The notes: a model not told the origin generated them from the sequence alone. Counted from the first letter of the stretch, positions 12,084 to 22,382 are shown. The stretch: DNA of 64,000 nucleotides from Rhynchopus sp. YZ270_cl-10 (GCA_964035575.1 OZ037933.1:1-64000); one strand, 5' to 3'. Translations and numbers: made by a program.

Positions 12084-12743
12084 TCACGCTTCTGCAGCTC
12101 GGATGTCCTCCAGCCAGTCAGAAATGGTGGGCCCTTCTCCAGGAACGGCGACCTTCCTGCGTTTCTTGGCTCTCTCGTTGTCCTCCTCTGCATCAGAGTC
12201 GGTGTCATCAGATTCATCCCCACCGTCACGCAGCAGCTTTGGCAGCGCTGCCTGCTCCGTCTGCACCTGCTTGCGGATTTCCTCCCTCCGCAGCTTCGCT
12301 GCGAGCCCTTGGTCGTCTGCCACCGGCGCACCCTTTCTTGTCTTCTTCCTAGATGCGTTGTCACGAATGGGCAGACTCTCCCAGGAGCGTTCACCAGAAA
12401 ACCCTTGACCCAAAAGGACACCCATCGCCTTGAGACCTGCCTTCGCCTCGTCTTCGGCGCTGATCTGCACACAGACGCAACGTTTTAGGCGGTTGAAACG
12501 GAGGGACATCATTCCGTTGTATCCTGGGGCGTGTCCACCTGGCTTATGCCCAATGATCTCCAGGAGGTCCTTCAGTGCGTAGTAGTTGCCACGTCCCGCA
12601 GCGGTAGAGGCTCCGCGAGCAACCAGGCAGGGGCCGTAGTCGCTCTCGAGGGAAAGCAGGACCTCGGTGCCGCCCCATTTGGTGAGTGGCTTTTGGGTGG
12701 CCCAGTCGAAGACCTTGATCTTCGCTTTGACGGGGTCGGCCAT
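12084..12743 (-). CDS. Unknown protein, 219 aa, basic/acidic C-terminus
   Basis: A single open frame with ATG at 12743, just after a very long C/T tract. The N-terminal half (about 1-90) looks folded, with KIKVFDWATQKPLTKWGG, SDYGPCLVARG, NYYALKDLLEIIGHKPGG and NGMMSLRFNRLKRCVCVQI. The C-terminal half is charged: a helical KLRREEIRKQVQTEQAALPKLL, an acidic stretch (DESDDTDSDAEEDNE) and a putative nuclear signal (RAKKRRKVAV), ending ISDWLEDIRAAEA. I do not recognise the family. The tail suggests a nuclear or RNA-associated protein, which is inference only. Codon usage matches the neighbouring genes and no intron is needed. Confidence 0.7.
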   Translation of the reverse strand: MADPVKAKIKVFDWATQKPLTKWGGTEVLLSLESDYGPCLVARGASTAAGRGNYYALKDLLEIIGHKPGGHAPGYNGMMSLRFNRLKRCVCVQISAEDEAKAGLKAMGVLLGQGFSGERSWESLPIRDNASRKKTRKGAPVADDQGLAAKLRREEIRKQVQTEQAALPKLLRDGGDESDDTDSDAEEDNERAKKRRKVAVPGEGPTISDWLEDIRAAEA

Positions 12744-13502
12744 GGGGGGGGGGTGGAGAGAGGAGAGGTGTGTGGGAGAAGGGGGGCTGGTATAAGGGTG
12801 GGAGGAATGGGGTGGTGGGAGGTTGGAGAAGGAAAGAGTGAAAAGAGTTGGGGGGGGAAAAAGTGCAAAGAGACGGCCGAAAGATGATCTCGAATGTGCG
12901 CAAACACATTTACTTTTTACTATAGCTTCTGTACTACATTGTGAGCGCTCGCTAGTAACATGTTCATCGTCGAGACATATCCCATCCCCACCGGAGTGGT
13001 CTGAATATTGTGGTAAAAACGTCACGCAGTTTTTATGTGAGGAAGAGGTACTCAGACAGAGAGCGGAGAGATGCGCACTGTTGAGTATTTTCTGATCGCG
13101 GGTTCTTGCTGCCTAACGATGGGAACACAGTGGCGGAAGGAATTCAAAGACCAGTCCTCGACAATGAGTGGCCCCGTTGATAAAAGATGCGATCACATCT
13201 AAACGTGCTACATATGCATCAGATTCAACGAAGATGCTGTTTGCTTACTCGCGCAAAAGACCAGAGGTACCTGCATTGTTCTAGATGGTTGTTTTCGGGG
13301 TTCTATTACATTGAGGTCCTAGACATTAGCATTGAAGAGGATCTTAGCTATGTGAAAGAGAGAGATTTTCGTTGATTGCTGAATTACCCTGCTGGAGGGG
13401 GAGTGATTGGCGACCCCGTATCTGAGGGACTGTTTCTCCTTTACTGAGTAAAGCTACGCTTTGTAGGTAAAAAAATAACAAAACTTTTTTTGTACCATAA
13501 AC
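12744..13502. other. Intergenic, 5' leader tract and AT-rich DNA
   Basis: The first 120 bases are G/A-rich on the plus strand (C/T-rich in the transcript of the gene at 12743). The rest is unremarkable and ends at the 6-bp duplication ATAAAC that borders the mobile element at 13503. Confidence 0.5.
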
Positions 13503-14389
13503 CATACTTGGACCGCCCGAAATATATTTCGGGCATTTCGGGCGATTTCGGGCGAATTAGGGGCGGATTTCGGGCGATTTTGTGCGCCCGAATTCGCCCG
13601 AAAACGCCCGAAGTCGCCCGAAATGCAGATTTCGGGCGAATTCGGGCGCTTTTTCCTTAGTGAAAACCGACTAGGTAGGGTTCTACTCATTTTCGCAAAA
13701 AAAATTTTATATTTGGAAATATTTGATGTCAAATCTGTCAAAATAAGCAATAATCGAAAACTTTTGTACACCTGAGTGCACTTTGGAGGCCCGTGAGAAT
13801 CACCACCAAATCACGGGTTTTCTGACTATCATTTGCTTATTCCCACCCAAAACACACTATGAACCGGGTTTTCACTATTTTTTCGTATTTCAGGGTGAAT
13901 TTTTGTGAATTTTTGGGTCACAGGGTGGTTCTGACCCATTCTGGGGGCCTGTAGTTGCTCAGGAGATGCCCAAAAACGTGAAAAATCGCCTTTTTACGTT
14001 TTTAGTAGTATTTTAGTGTAAATTGTTAGGGAAATCGGTTTTATACGTGGCTGCTAACAGAGCTGCACTCATATAAGTTGGGTTCTACTAGGAATTTTTG
14101 CTCAATTTTTTTTTCTTTGAACAAATTTTGTGCCAATCTTTCAAATAAAGCGTTAGATTTTTACACTGGTGGCATGCTTCCCAGCACACATAAGATACTG
14201 GTTATGCGCCCGAAATCGCCCGAAATGTGCCCGATTTCGCCCGATTTCGCCCGAAATGCGCCCGAATTCGCCCGAATTACGTATAAATTCCCTTTAAAAC
14301 GCCCGAAATATATTTCGGGCACATTTCGGGCGCTCGGGATCCGCGCCCGAAAAATTCGCCCGAAATATATTTCGGGCGGTCCAAGTATG
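13503..14389 (+). mobile_element. CCCGAAAT-type foldback element, copy 1 (887 bp)
   Basis: It begins CATACTTGGACCGCCCGAAA and ends with the inverse (TTTCGGGCGGTCCAAGTATG). Both sides are flanked by ATAAAC (13497-13502 and 14390-14395), a 6-bp target duplication. Both ends are arrays of TTCGGGCGA-like units with the palindrome CCCGAAATATATTTCGGG. The middle is unique AT-rich sequence with no transposase. A second copy lies in the opposite orientation at 37293-38220. It is therefore a non-autonomous transposon that needs a transposase from elsewhere. Confidence 0.9.
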
Positions 14390-14520
14390 ATAAACGGCCT
14401 TCTCTCTGAAAACATCAAAGAAATGGCGAAACCCCCCTTTTGGGCCTGCCCCTTTGCCATAAGACAAGACAGGGCATTTTCCCCCCCACTCCCCGCCACC
14501 CCCACCACCCCCCCTCACAC

Positions 14521-15225
14521 TCACACCCTCTGCGGGTTCTTCAAGGCATGCATCTCCGCCTTGTCTCCACAGGCTTCTGCCACTCTGTAAAGCGTGTCCC
14601 GGCATGCTCTGTTGCTGCTACCTTGGACGCTCCTTTGTAGTGAGGCGTGCAGGCGGCGCAAGGCAGCAGAGGCTGCAGCACTGTCTGCATCACCCAACCT
14701 CCCGTGGAATGTACAGGCACGTAGTAGCGCCTCCGCCATGGCGCGGAGCTGCGGCCCGCTAGGGTATGCTTCAATATCCAATATGCGCTCCACCACCACC
14801 ACCATGTGTGCAAGATCGCCACGTCGCGCCACAGCGTCGAGGACGACCATATGCGTTTTCATGGAAAGTCTTGCGTCGCCGCACTCCACAGACATATCGT
14901 ACGCAGCAACGACACGCGGGTGGTCCTCGGCAGTGGAGGCGGCGGTGATGATGCTTTCGTAGAGCACTGAGGGGGCGGGTTCGCCGGCACGCCAGTACGC
15001 TGTGATGAGGGCGAGGGAGACCTCCCAGTCGCCGGTGCAGAGCGACCGCTTGGGGATCCGCCAGTCAACGACAGAAGGAAGGTTGGGGTGGGCGCGGAGC
15101 ACTGTGACCTCACGGTGTGCGCAGGTGTGGAGACGTGAGGTCTCCCCTGAACGCGCAGCCAGGTCGGACTCTGTGAACAGGTGGCGTCTGATGAGCTGCA
15201 GCGCAGAGGAGGGTTTGGGTGGCAT
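14521..15225 (-). CDS. PPR-like helical-repeat protein, possibly organellar
   Basis: A single-exon protein of 234 residues from ATG 15225. The N-terminus (MPPKPSSALQLIRRHLFTES) is basic and could be a mitochondrial presequence. The body has pairs of helices with pentatricopeptide-like spacing: EVSLALITAYWRAGEPAPSVLYESIITAA, HPRVVAAYDMSVECGDARLSMKTHMVVLDAVARRGD, LAHMVVVVERILDIE. PPR proteins bind RNA in mitochondria or plastids, where they help processing or translation. The match is by helix pattern only, so another alpha-solenoid family is possible. The TGA is at 14521-14523, and the C/A-rich region beyond it is non-coding. Confidence 0.6.
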   Translation of the reverse strand: MPPKPSSALQLIRRHLFTESDLAARSGETSRLHTCAHREVTVLRAHPNLPSVVDWRIPKRSLCTGDWEVSLALITAYWRAGEPAPSVLYESIITAASTAEDHPRVVAAYDMSVECGDARLSMKTHMVVLDAVARRGDLAHMVVVVERILDIEAYPSGPQLRAMAEALLRACTFHGRLGDADSAAASAALRRLHASLQRSVQGSSNRACRDTLYRVAEACGDKAEMHALKNPQRV

Positions 15226-15450
15226 GTTGTCAGTACTATTTAGAGGTAAGGGAAGGCTGTACAGGAAGGCTGCTTCCACCTATCCACAGCCAAGATGAAA
15301 CTTCTCTGCTTGGTTGTATCGACGCCACCTGGAATTGCTCTACTACTTTTGCAGAAAGGGTGAGAGTGTGTAGATGATGTGTGGCTACATCAGGTGTTTT
15401 TATTTGCCTGCGAATGGAGGAATTTTTTTGGGGGGGAGGAAGTGATCAAA

Positions 15451-15502
15451 AAAGTTGACTTGAAATACAACAGCCCGCTCGTGAACAGTGTACCTTTGGT
15501 AA
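15451..15502 (+). repeat. Hairpin repeat C2
   Basis: GTTGACTTGAAATACAACAG is identical to C1, followed by CCCGCTCGTGAACAGTGTAC and CTTTGGTA. It links the short form of family C (4692) to the long form (20410, 50373). Confidence 0.7.
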
Positions 15503-16200
15503 CAAGGATTACAGACGTGTGTGCGTCCAAGCCTAAGGAATGCATGATGTCGCGGTACAACACCTACAGCACACCGTAGAACACGTTTTGCAGTGCATCG
15601 CTGAACTGGGGTGTCGCAACAGAAAGGTGCGGAAGGGGACAGTGAGGGTGTCTGAAGTGTACGCATACTGCTCGGGAGAAGGAGGCGCAAACAACAACAC
15701 CAAGACACCTCTGGGTCCAAGAAGCGGGTGAGCATAGGGGCACTGCGCTAGTCGTGCACCTTCGACAGGTGGACTACCTCCCCAGAAGTTGGAATACTCC
15801 GACGACAGAGTACCGGTGGCCAGTCTGAAGACTTGTGAAAACCCCTCTGAAGATATACCGGAAGATAAAGACCCTCCACCAAAATCAGACGACTGAAAGA
15901 AAATGTTGCTGGAAGGCGAGATATCTGAACAGGGGCCGACGCCGATATTTGTCGCCAGTGAGTCACCGGAAGGGGGGCGGCGATACTCCGCACGCGCGGT
16001 CATTAAGTTGAGAGCAGTTGGCATGCAGACAGGCCTGTGTGCGGACAAGGCAGGTTGGTTGGTTGCTGATATACAACACATTTATTGGCCACTCCATGAA
16101 AGCCAGCAAGCGGACTGCAACGGATGACAAAACCGGCCCCTTTATGATGGCACGATACCTGAAAGAACATGACATAGAGGAGAACGCTGTACGCTGAGCT

Positions 16201-16285
16201 GTTGCTGTTTCTTCAATGACCGGGTGTACACTCAACCATGCACCCTATCCTACGTCCATTTCGTGGCTTACATCTATAAAAAAAA
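16201..16285 (+). repeat. Partial family C/E repeat
   Basis: Contains AATGACCGGGTGTACACTCA, then AACCATGCACCCTATCCTAC and TTTCGTGGCTTACATCTATA. This is the 3' half of the long family C element, where AACCA pairs with TGG(C/T)T. Confidence 0.55.
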
Positions 16286-16626
16286 GAGAGCGAATAAAAC
16301 GGATGAGAGGTAGTAGGGAATGGGAAATGGGGTTTCTTAGTTTGCTGTACGCTAACAACGATGAAGAGGTGGGTGGAAAGTGCTGAGCGCCGCTACGGAC
16401 ACACAAAAAAAGGGCAAATCCCTCCAACCCCTTTCTGCGACCTACACACACACACACACACAAAACTACGACACAGTGGACAACGTTCGCCTCAGGAACT
16501 CCCCACACAACCTGCACGCCACACACAGCATGCACTCTCCGTCACCCCTCCCCCCACTCCCTCCACCTAGAAAATCCCTCCCGGAAATGGGTTACGCTTT
16601 TTTTCAGTCTTTTTAGACGTATCTCC

Positions 16627-18651
16627 TCACCCCTTCTCCCGGAGTGTATCCATTGCACGTAAGTACACTGTGTGCAGGCGGTGTGTGTCGCAGATGAAGG
16701 AGAAGCTCCCGGGGGACTGTTTGAGACGTGCCTCGGTCTCCTCGCGGCCGCGCAGGATGGAGAGGCGGGCGGCACGGTTGATCATCTCCATCTCTGCAGG
16801 GGTCGCGTCGAGGGAAGACACTGCCTCCGTCACCTCCGCCTCCTCTGGGTCTGCACTGCCGTCTCTTATAATATTATGATCAACTCCGTCTTGACACTTT
16901 GCAGCTTTTTCGCCCTCCGCTTCTCCCCTGATGATGTTTGCAGTCTCTGGTGAGGGTGCAGCGTCACCGTCACAGTCGCCCTCCTGCTGCATCTCCCGCA
17001 TCGCCTCATCCCGCAGTGCGACGTACTCAGCATGCCTGCAGTGCTGTGGTGCGAGGAACGCGAAGGTCCCCTTCTCCTGCAGACGCGCTTCGAAGGCGGT
17101 GCCACGACGTGCAACGAGACGTGCCGCGCGGAGGAGCACAGCTTGGTCGGTGCTCCCCGCTTCTGCCCCAGGGTGTGGTGCGGAGGCTACCCCAGAGGCT
17201 CGACCATCCTCTGAATCAGAATCGCTGTCACGGTATTGAAACGGCAGCGGCGAGACGGATGCCTCGCGTGTTGCGATCGGTGCGGTGCTGGAAAACAGCC
17301 GTTTGCGGGGCGAAGCAGACGCCCCTTTTCCTGTCTCTTTCTCTTTCTCTGTATCGGTTCGTTGCTCGGACGACGCCTTCTGCACTGCGGCGAGGTACTC
17401 CGCATGCTGCGGGTCGCCCTCCGTCAAGAAGTCAAACCTCCCCGTTGCGTTCTTAGCAAGAAGCGATGTCTCCGCTGCCTTCCCTTTCGTTGCAACCAGA
17501 CGCGCGACACGGAGAAGCACCGACGGGGCGGCTGAAGATACACTTTCACTTTGCGATGCAGGAGAACCCGGGGGATTGCCTGGGAACGCCTCGGGCACGG
17601 AGAGCTGCTCCGGGCAGGTGGTGGTGGTGTCAGGATTGGCCGCTGTGGACGTAGGTGAACTAAGACGCCGTGGCAACCGAACACCGTCTCCGTCGTGCGC
17701 TTCCTGAATGGTGTTAAGTGTGGCTGTGGTATCGGCATCGTGAGGTGAGGTGGGTGTGGAGACGGAAGCAAAGATCCGTGCAAAGACCGCATGGTGTTCA
17801 TGCTCTGTGGACACGAATGGGCAGGAGGAGCGCACCTCTTCACAGGCAGACAGCTCTGTGCAGGCGGAGGCGAATTTGGTGACTTCTAATTTGGCTTCTT
17901 CTTTGGGCTTGGCGTCGTCGGTGGTGACGTTTGTGGCCTTTTTTGTGTCCTCGTTTTCCTCGTCTTCGTCGTTTTTATTGGCCTCATCTTTTTCGGTTTC
18001 ATCAGCATCAACAGCATGACTCTCTGGAACAGCAGCCGAAGCCGTGACGGGAGGAGGCGAAACCACCACAGCACTGCTAGCTATGTACTCCGCCATCTGA
18101 AGCATAAGACGAAGGGTCGCTTTTGAGGGTCCCGAGCTGCTCGCATCACCACCACCACCACCATCCTCCTCCTCCTGCAGTACGGCCACCTCCCTGTCCA
18201 AGGCAAGCCTTCGCCGCTTCCTCGGCCGTGTCAAGAGATGAGCCTCCAGGGCAGCGTCAGCAGCAGCGGCGATGGCAGCTGTCTGCTTCTCTTCATCGGT
18301 CTCGTCATCGTCGTCGTCATCGTCGTCGCCGTCCCCAAGCCCTTCCTCCAAGAGGTGCGCAAAGTGGCTCCTCCCCGAGAGTGCCGGCTCGTTGTTGCCA
18401 CCCTCCACAGGGCGCTGCTTCTTGCGCACCCAGTCGTTCAGCTCCCTCGGCTCCAGCTTCAAGCGAATGTCGTGCCTGTCTGCGAGCACGTCGGCGCGTC
18501 CGTGCACTGCGCACAGAACGTCTGTGTCGCTGTGTGACGTCGTTGCGTCGTCTGCCTCGGTTGTGGCAGCCGGCGGGGGTGGTGGGTGCAGCACGCACGC
18601 CACACCCATGACCCCCAAGGAAAGGGGGCTGGGGGTGTGCGGTGGGTCCAT
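16627..18651 (-). CDS. SWAP-like putative splicing factor with three SURP modules
   Basis: ATG 18651 to TGA 16627-16629 gives 674 residues with no intron. Residues about 10-75 resemble the N-terminal DRY_EERY region of suppressor-of-white-apricot proteins (GVMGVACVLH, then DVLADRHDIRLKLEPRELN). Three SURP modules follow near 375-425 (RVARLVATKGKAAETSL...FDFL...HAEYL), 503-550 (RAARLVARRGTAFEARLQ...FAFL...HAEYV) and 620-670 (RAARLSILRGREETEARL...FSFI...HTVYL). Low-complexity acidic and Ser/Thr-rich linkers join them. SURP proteins bind spliceosomal partners in the nucleus. Three SURPs instead of the usual two, and no RS tail, set it apart. An upstream in-frame TTG codon is not a credible start. 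Confidence 0.8.
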   Translation of the reverse strand: MDPPHTPSPLSLGVMGVACVLHPPPPPAATTEADDATTSHSDTDVLCAVHGRADVLADRHDIRLKLEPRELNDWVRKKQRPVEGGNNEPALSGRSHFAHLLEEGLGDGDDDDDDDDETDEEKQTAAIAAAADAALEAHLLTRPRKRRRLALDREVAVLQEEEDGGGGGDASSSGPSKATLRLMLQMAEYIASSAVVVSPPPVTASAAVPESHAVDADETEKDEANKNDEDEENEDTKKATNVTTDDAKPKEEAKLEVTKFASACTELSACEEVRSSCPFVSTEHEHHAVFARIFASVSTPTSPHDADTTATLNTIQEAHDGDGVRLPRRLSSPTSTAANPDTTTTCPEQLSVPEAFPGNPPGSPASQSESVSSAAPSVLLRVARLVATKGKAAETSLLAKNATGRFDFLTEGDPQHAEYLAAVQKASSEQRTDTEKEKETGKGASASPRKRLFSSTAPIATREASVSPLPFQYRDSDSDSEDGRASGVASAPHPGAEAGSTDQAVLLRAARLVARRGTAFEARLQEKGTFAFLAPQHCRHAEYVALRDEAMREMQQEGDCDGDAAPSPETANIIRGEAEGEKAAKCQDGVDHNIIRDGSADPEEAEVTEAVSSLDATPAEMEMINRAARLSILRGREETEARLKQSPGSFSFICDTHRLHTVYLRAMDTLREKG

Positions 18652-18864
18652 GGTGTTGGGATGGAAAGACTCCCCTGAGTGGTGTGGTAAGGTGATTGCG
18701 ATGAGAGCGGTGGAGCCATGTTGCCCAGAAGGAGCCAAAAGGGCTAGGGGGAAAAAGAAAAACCTTTGTTTTTTTGTGGGAGAGTATTTTTTGTGCAGGG
18801 AAAGTTGCTCACGTTTTATTTGAAGGGTTTTTGTTGAGGGAAAAAAACGTTTTTTTTTTTTTTA

Positions 18865-19070
18865 CAAACCTGGTTGCATAGTGTAGACAGCTCCACTATA
18901 CTGCACACATCTATGTGTGTGTTATTTTGTGTCGACAATCACCTGCTAGTGCAGGATCTGTGCTCAATGTGTTGCCCGAAGGCGTTTTTTTCTTTTTTGG
19001 TTGTCAAAAAAAAAAAAAAAAATGAAATGTTCTGTGCGAACCTAAGCGCTGTGCTTAGTCGTCTTTAAAT
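18865..19070 (+). repeat. Hairpin cluster A1-G1-B1
   Basis: A1 (18865-18900) is the minimal family A hairpin, ATAGTGTAG-acag-CTCCACTAT, perfect except for one internal mismatch. G1 (18921-18990) begins TTTTGTGTCGACAATCACCT. B1 (19026-19070) has CCTAAGC and GCTTAG around a 4-5 base loop and ends TTTAAATAAAAGT. Three unrelated families therefore lie in a row in the same orientation. Confidence 0.7.
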
Positions 19071-19545
19071 AAAAGTCTGGATGTTCGTGCTTTTTTTTTC
19101 CGCTGTTGCTTTTTGACGGGGAAAAAAAAAAATATCGCACCCTAAGAAAAGTGTTTTTTTTTTGTGTTGTGGGCACTCAAGAGCAAAACCGTTTTAAACA
19201 ACGTTAAAAAGGTTGTTTGCACAAAAAAAATAAGATAAACAATGTTCGTCAAGATGCCAAGCACCTCTGTGCTGTGGCACCTACTAAAAAGCCAAAGAAA
19301 ACAATGAAAAGTTGAAAGATGAATATGCCTCGCATGAAAACACATCATTTGGAGAAAAATAGAAACGTAACACTCATCACACGATGAAACCCATGGGAGA
19401 GGTTGTGGTGAAACGCACACACCTCGACCTCTTTGGTGGAGGAGCGGCTCTGCAGCGCGGTTCGTCCCTAGAACTGCAAAAAGTGTGTTCAAAGTGCGTT
19501 GTTTCTATTTCCTCCTTCATTTCATGAGGTGACAAAAAAAAAAAA

Positions 19546-19800
19546 CTGTAGTTGTTGATGCAGGCCTCCGACTTACCCACTGTACGATGCCATCCATCCA
19601 AATGAAAGCACAAAATACCCTGCGGTCCTACAACAGTAGATGCAAAAAGGAAACCTAATGACTGGCCCGTACCGTAAGAGAACGAGGGCGGTTCACAACC
19701 GCTCGTCAGCAGGCGGTCCATCTGTTGCTGTAGAGTTGTGAGCGTACAGGTTACTCCCGTTCGCTTCACCCAGCTCTTAGTGAACGATAGTCGAGACAAA
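19546..19800 (+). repeat. Family D repeat, copy D1 (about 250 bp)
   Basis: Starts CTGTAGTTGTTGATGCAGGC and CTCCGACTTACCCACTGTAC. It continues through GAAACCTAATGACTGGCC, ACCGCTCGTCAGCAGGCGG and GAGTTGTGAGCGTACAGG to a terminal hairpin (GTTCGCTTCACCC...GTGAACGATAGTCGAGAC). D2 at 34366 and the copy at 31215 share the same order of blocks. Confidence 0.65.
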
Positions 19801-20028
19801 GAGAGCAAAAAATAAAGGTGGCCCTTTTGGGCCACCTTTTGCGGAACCTTTTGCGGCACTCCTCCTGAAACTCCAGGAAGGGTCTCCGAGGGCAAAAAAA
19901 GGTGCTGGGAAAAGCTAGCCCTGGCATGCTGAAGGCAGGCACACTACACGGAGCCTTGACTGATGCTTTCTGTATTAGTACACAATCGCCTTCGGGCACG
20001 GAGCTACCTGAAATACAAAAAGTGAAAG

Positions 20029-20072
20029 TTGATAGTGCAACAAACGCCGTGACGCAAAGCACTGAAACAAAA
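20029..20072 (+). repeat. Hairpin repeat F5
   Basis: AGTGC pairs with GCACT around AACAAACGCCGTGACGCAAA. It is a compact member of the family seen at 4646 and 30152. Confidence 0.6.
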
Positions 20073-20409
20073 ACAAAAACAAAACAAACCGGCTCTCATC
20101 CAAGGAGCGAAGGTGGGGGAACATTCACTTCACACACACGTACAGCAAAACACACTATCTCCCCTCATCATAACACGGGGGCGCCCCTCAAAACGATCAC
20201 ACCCAAACGACAACCCTTGCTGGGAAACATATTCCCGCTCTTAGGAAATACTCCCACAACTACTTTCAACCGCACAACCTTGTTGTAAAAAAAGAAAAAA
20301 AAAAACACGCGCAAAAAAAAGAAGAACAAAAACCTCTTTGTAAGATGAAATGTGTCTCTCACCTCAACGAAAAAGAGGGTTGCCGTTTCGGCAGAGATCA
20401 AGAGAGAGA

Positions 20410-20530
20410 GAGAAGTTGACACAAAGCCCTCTCGTGAACAGTGTACCTTTGGTACAATGACCGGCTGTACCGAGGTGGACAAAGATGCAAAGTCCTACAA
20501 TCCATTTCGTGGTTTCCATCTGATAAAAAA
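20410..20530 (+). repeat. Hairpin repeat C6, long form
   Basis: AAGCCCTCTCGTGAACAGTG is followed by a small GTACC/GGTAC hairpin and then GGTACA...TGTACC around ATGACCGGC. The end reads CCATTTCGTGGTTTCCATCT and GATAAAAAAA. The copies at 50373 and 50843 keep all these blocks. Confidence 0.7.
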
Positions 20531-20985
20531 ATATATACCACCTCTCATGGCATCTTTTCTTCAAAAGCAACACACATTTCACGCAAAGATGGGAATTGTT
20601 CCCAGAGTTCCCGTATGGTGGACACGACACAACACAACACTGCCGAGAGAGAGAGAGAGAGAGAGAAGTTTTATGAGACAAATGCAAATGCAGAGGTGGG
20701 CACACACCACCCCACTCACCCACTTAGTACCATTCCAGCCCCGAGAGATGATGAACTAACAAAAAAAAAAAAAAATCAAATAAAACAAAAACAAAAACCA
20801 TTTTTGTCAAGATGCCCCCAAGCCCCCCACACAGTGCTTGGTCACCTCTACAAAATAATGAGCTATTTGGAAAGATCCCACCCCATCCCCCCATTTTTTT
20901 CAAATCCGAAAAAAAAAATCGATCTCATTTTAACCTCCACCCCCCGCCATGAATCTCTCCATTTCTTTTTCTCTTCCTCTTCCTG

Positions 20986-22056
20986 TCATCCCTTTGTGAC
21001 AACCTCCCTCACTTTTTGCGATTCTTTCCTTTGTATCAATGATTTTCCGTTTGCAAGCTCGATTGACGGATGGGATGGGAGGGTACGCCCTGCGAGGTCA
21101 TGCCATAAGGGAACAAACTCTGACCGAGGAAAGTCTCTGCCCCCGTATTTCTTGTAGTCATACATATAGGAGGTACCTTCTTGGACTATCCCCCAATACC
21201 AGAATTGGACCCCAGAGGCTTGGAGGAGGTGCCCGACAGATTTGGTGAGGATGGTGCCAAAGCCACGATCGTCTCGGCGAAGTGCTGCGTGGGTGTAGTC
21301 ATGCCAGGTGCAACCTAGGTGGTAACCTAAGGAAACTGCAACGATTTCGTTGCCGTCCCATAGTTCGAAGGAGTGGTGTTTTACCTCCCGTCCAGGGTCG
21401 TTGTTCCGTCGGTGCATGGAGTCTAGGAATTCTACCAGCTCTTCAGTCACCCACGTCACATCGCATCTTCGGAAATGCTGCTGTCCAGCCAACATCAGAC
21501 TCTGTCGAAAATTATAGTCCATGGTCAACCGTAACCCCTCTACCCCAGCACCCCGCATCTTCTTCGATAAATCCCAGCGAATAGGCGATCGAAGATCCAA
21601 ACAAAACCGTTTTCTTGGGTTTGGGAGGGTAACAAGCCAGGACGGGGTTTCACTGCAGAGGATGAAGCAGGCTTCTTTGAAAAGCGCGTCGACAGCGGAG
21701 GTGTGGAGGAGGAGGTCGGGGAGGGCGATGAGGGTGTCGGGGAGGCAGGGTTCGTGGACCCATTCGAAGCTGCGGTGGTGTTGTGTGACGAAGATGCGGA
21801 GGTGGTCCCCTTCCTTGAGAATGCTGGCGAAGGGGCTCGCCTGGGTCTGAATCTTCAAGATCTGTCCATTCACGTTCACAACATACTCCCGCGAACACAA
21901 CAACATCGCAAAACACGCCTTCCCCACCCCCTCCTCCACGGCCTTATCCTGTTGATACCCCCCTTCCTCCCCGACCACCGAAAAATTCGCGGCGACCTTA
22001 GGACTCCATTGTAAATGCACTGTATTGAAGGACGTTTCGTAACTAAATTCTGCCAT
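20986..22056 (-). CDS. aat: Leucyl/phenylalanyl-tRNA-protein transferase-like enzyme
   Basis: A single-exon protein of 356 residues. The C-terminal 200 match the Aat family (PF03588) by eye: LRLTMDYNFRQSLMLAGQQH, DVTWVTEELVEFLDSMHRR, the HSxE-type motif HHSFELWDGNEIVAVSLGY, GFGTILTKSVGHLLQASG, then SYMYDYKKYGGRDFPRSEF. These enzymes transfer Leu or Phe from tRNA to the N-terminus of proteins, tagging them for degradation in the N-degron pathway. The roughly 140-residue N-terminal part is an extension compared with bacterial enzymes of about 230 residues. No targeting signal is obvious. Active-site residues diverge from the bacterial pattern, so substrate use is uncertain. The start ATG at 22056 sits just before hairpin cluster A9-B2. 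Confidence 0.78.
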   Translation of the reverse strand: MAEFSYETSFNTVHLQWSPKVAANFSVVGEEGGYQQDKAVEEGVGKACFAMLLCSREYVVNVNGQILKIQTQASPFASILKEGDHLRIFVTQHHRSFEWVHEPCLPDTLIALPDLLLHTSAVDALFKEACFILCSETPSWLVTLPNPRKRFCLDLRSPIRWDLSKKMRGAGVEGLRLTMDYNFRQSLMLAGQQHFRRCDVTWVTEELVEFLDSMHRRNNDPGREVKHHSFELWDGNEIVAVSLGYHLGCTWHDYTHAALRRDDRGFGTILTKSVGHLLQASGVQFWYWGIVQEGTSYMYDYKKYGGRDFPRSEFVPLWHDLAGRTLPSHPSIELANGKSLIQRKESQKVREVVTKG

Positions 22057-22064
22057 TTTTCGAG

Positions 22065-22185
22065 TTTTTGATTAAATTGTTGGAGCAGTGTGCAGTTGCC
22101 TCGGGTTGTGTTGCCACAGTTTGTGCAATATCCACTGTAAGTTTTTATAAGATGAACCTAAGCCTCTCGTGCTTAAGGTCACCCT
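22065..22185 (+). repeat. Hairpin pair A9-B2
   Basis: A9 pairs CAGTG with CACTG around a long loop sharing TTGCCTCGGGTTGTGTTGCC with A8. B2 follows at once: GTTTTTATAAGATGAACCTA, AGCCTCTCGTGCTTAAGGTC. The two families abut without a spacer. Confidence 0.7.
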
Positions 22186-22382
22186 TTAAAAGAAGCAAAG
22201 AGAATCGAAGTAGTGGGAAGTTAGAGAGAATGGAGTTAGGGAAAAGAAGGGGAAAGAGAGAGAGAGAGAAGAAAAAATGCGTTATCTCCAGGGCATAATA
22301 GTGTGGGGTGGTTTTTTGTTTGTTTGTTTTTGTCTGGTAGGGTGGGTGTGTTAGGGGGGTGTCAAAAAAGGGTGAAGGTTTG

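Larger units (their letters stand above)
15226..16626. other. Intergenic with partial hairpin repeats
   Basis: Holds hairpin C2 (15451-15502) and a C-like remnant (16201-16285), plus a short CA microsatellite near 16445. A 182-codon minus-strand open frame at 15533-16081 lacks any domain or coding feel and overlaps repeat-like sequence, so I do not call it. Confidence 0.5.
18652..20985. other. Intergenic, 2.3 kb, rich in hairpin repeats
   Basis: AT-rich DNA with copies of hairpin families A, G and B (18865-19070), D (19546-19800), F (20029) and C (20410). There is a GA microsatellite at 20642-20666 and a short inverted pair GGTGGCCCTTTTGGGCCACC at 19816-19835. No coding region is convincing. 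Confidence 0.6.

Noticed and set aside
15533-16081. 182-codon minus-strand frame
   Set aside because: No domain or coding-like composition; it overlaps repeat-derived sequence.
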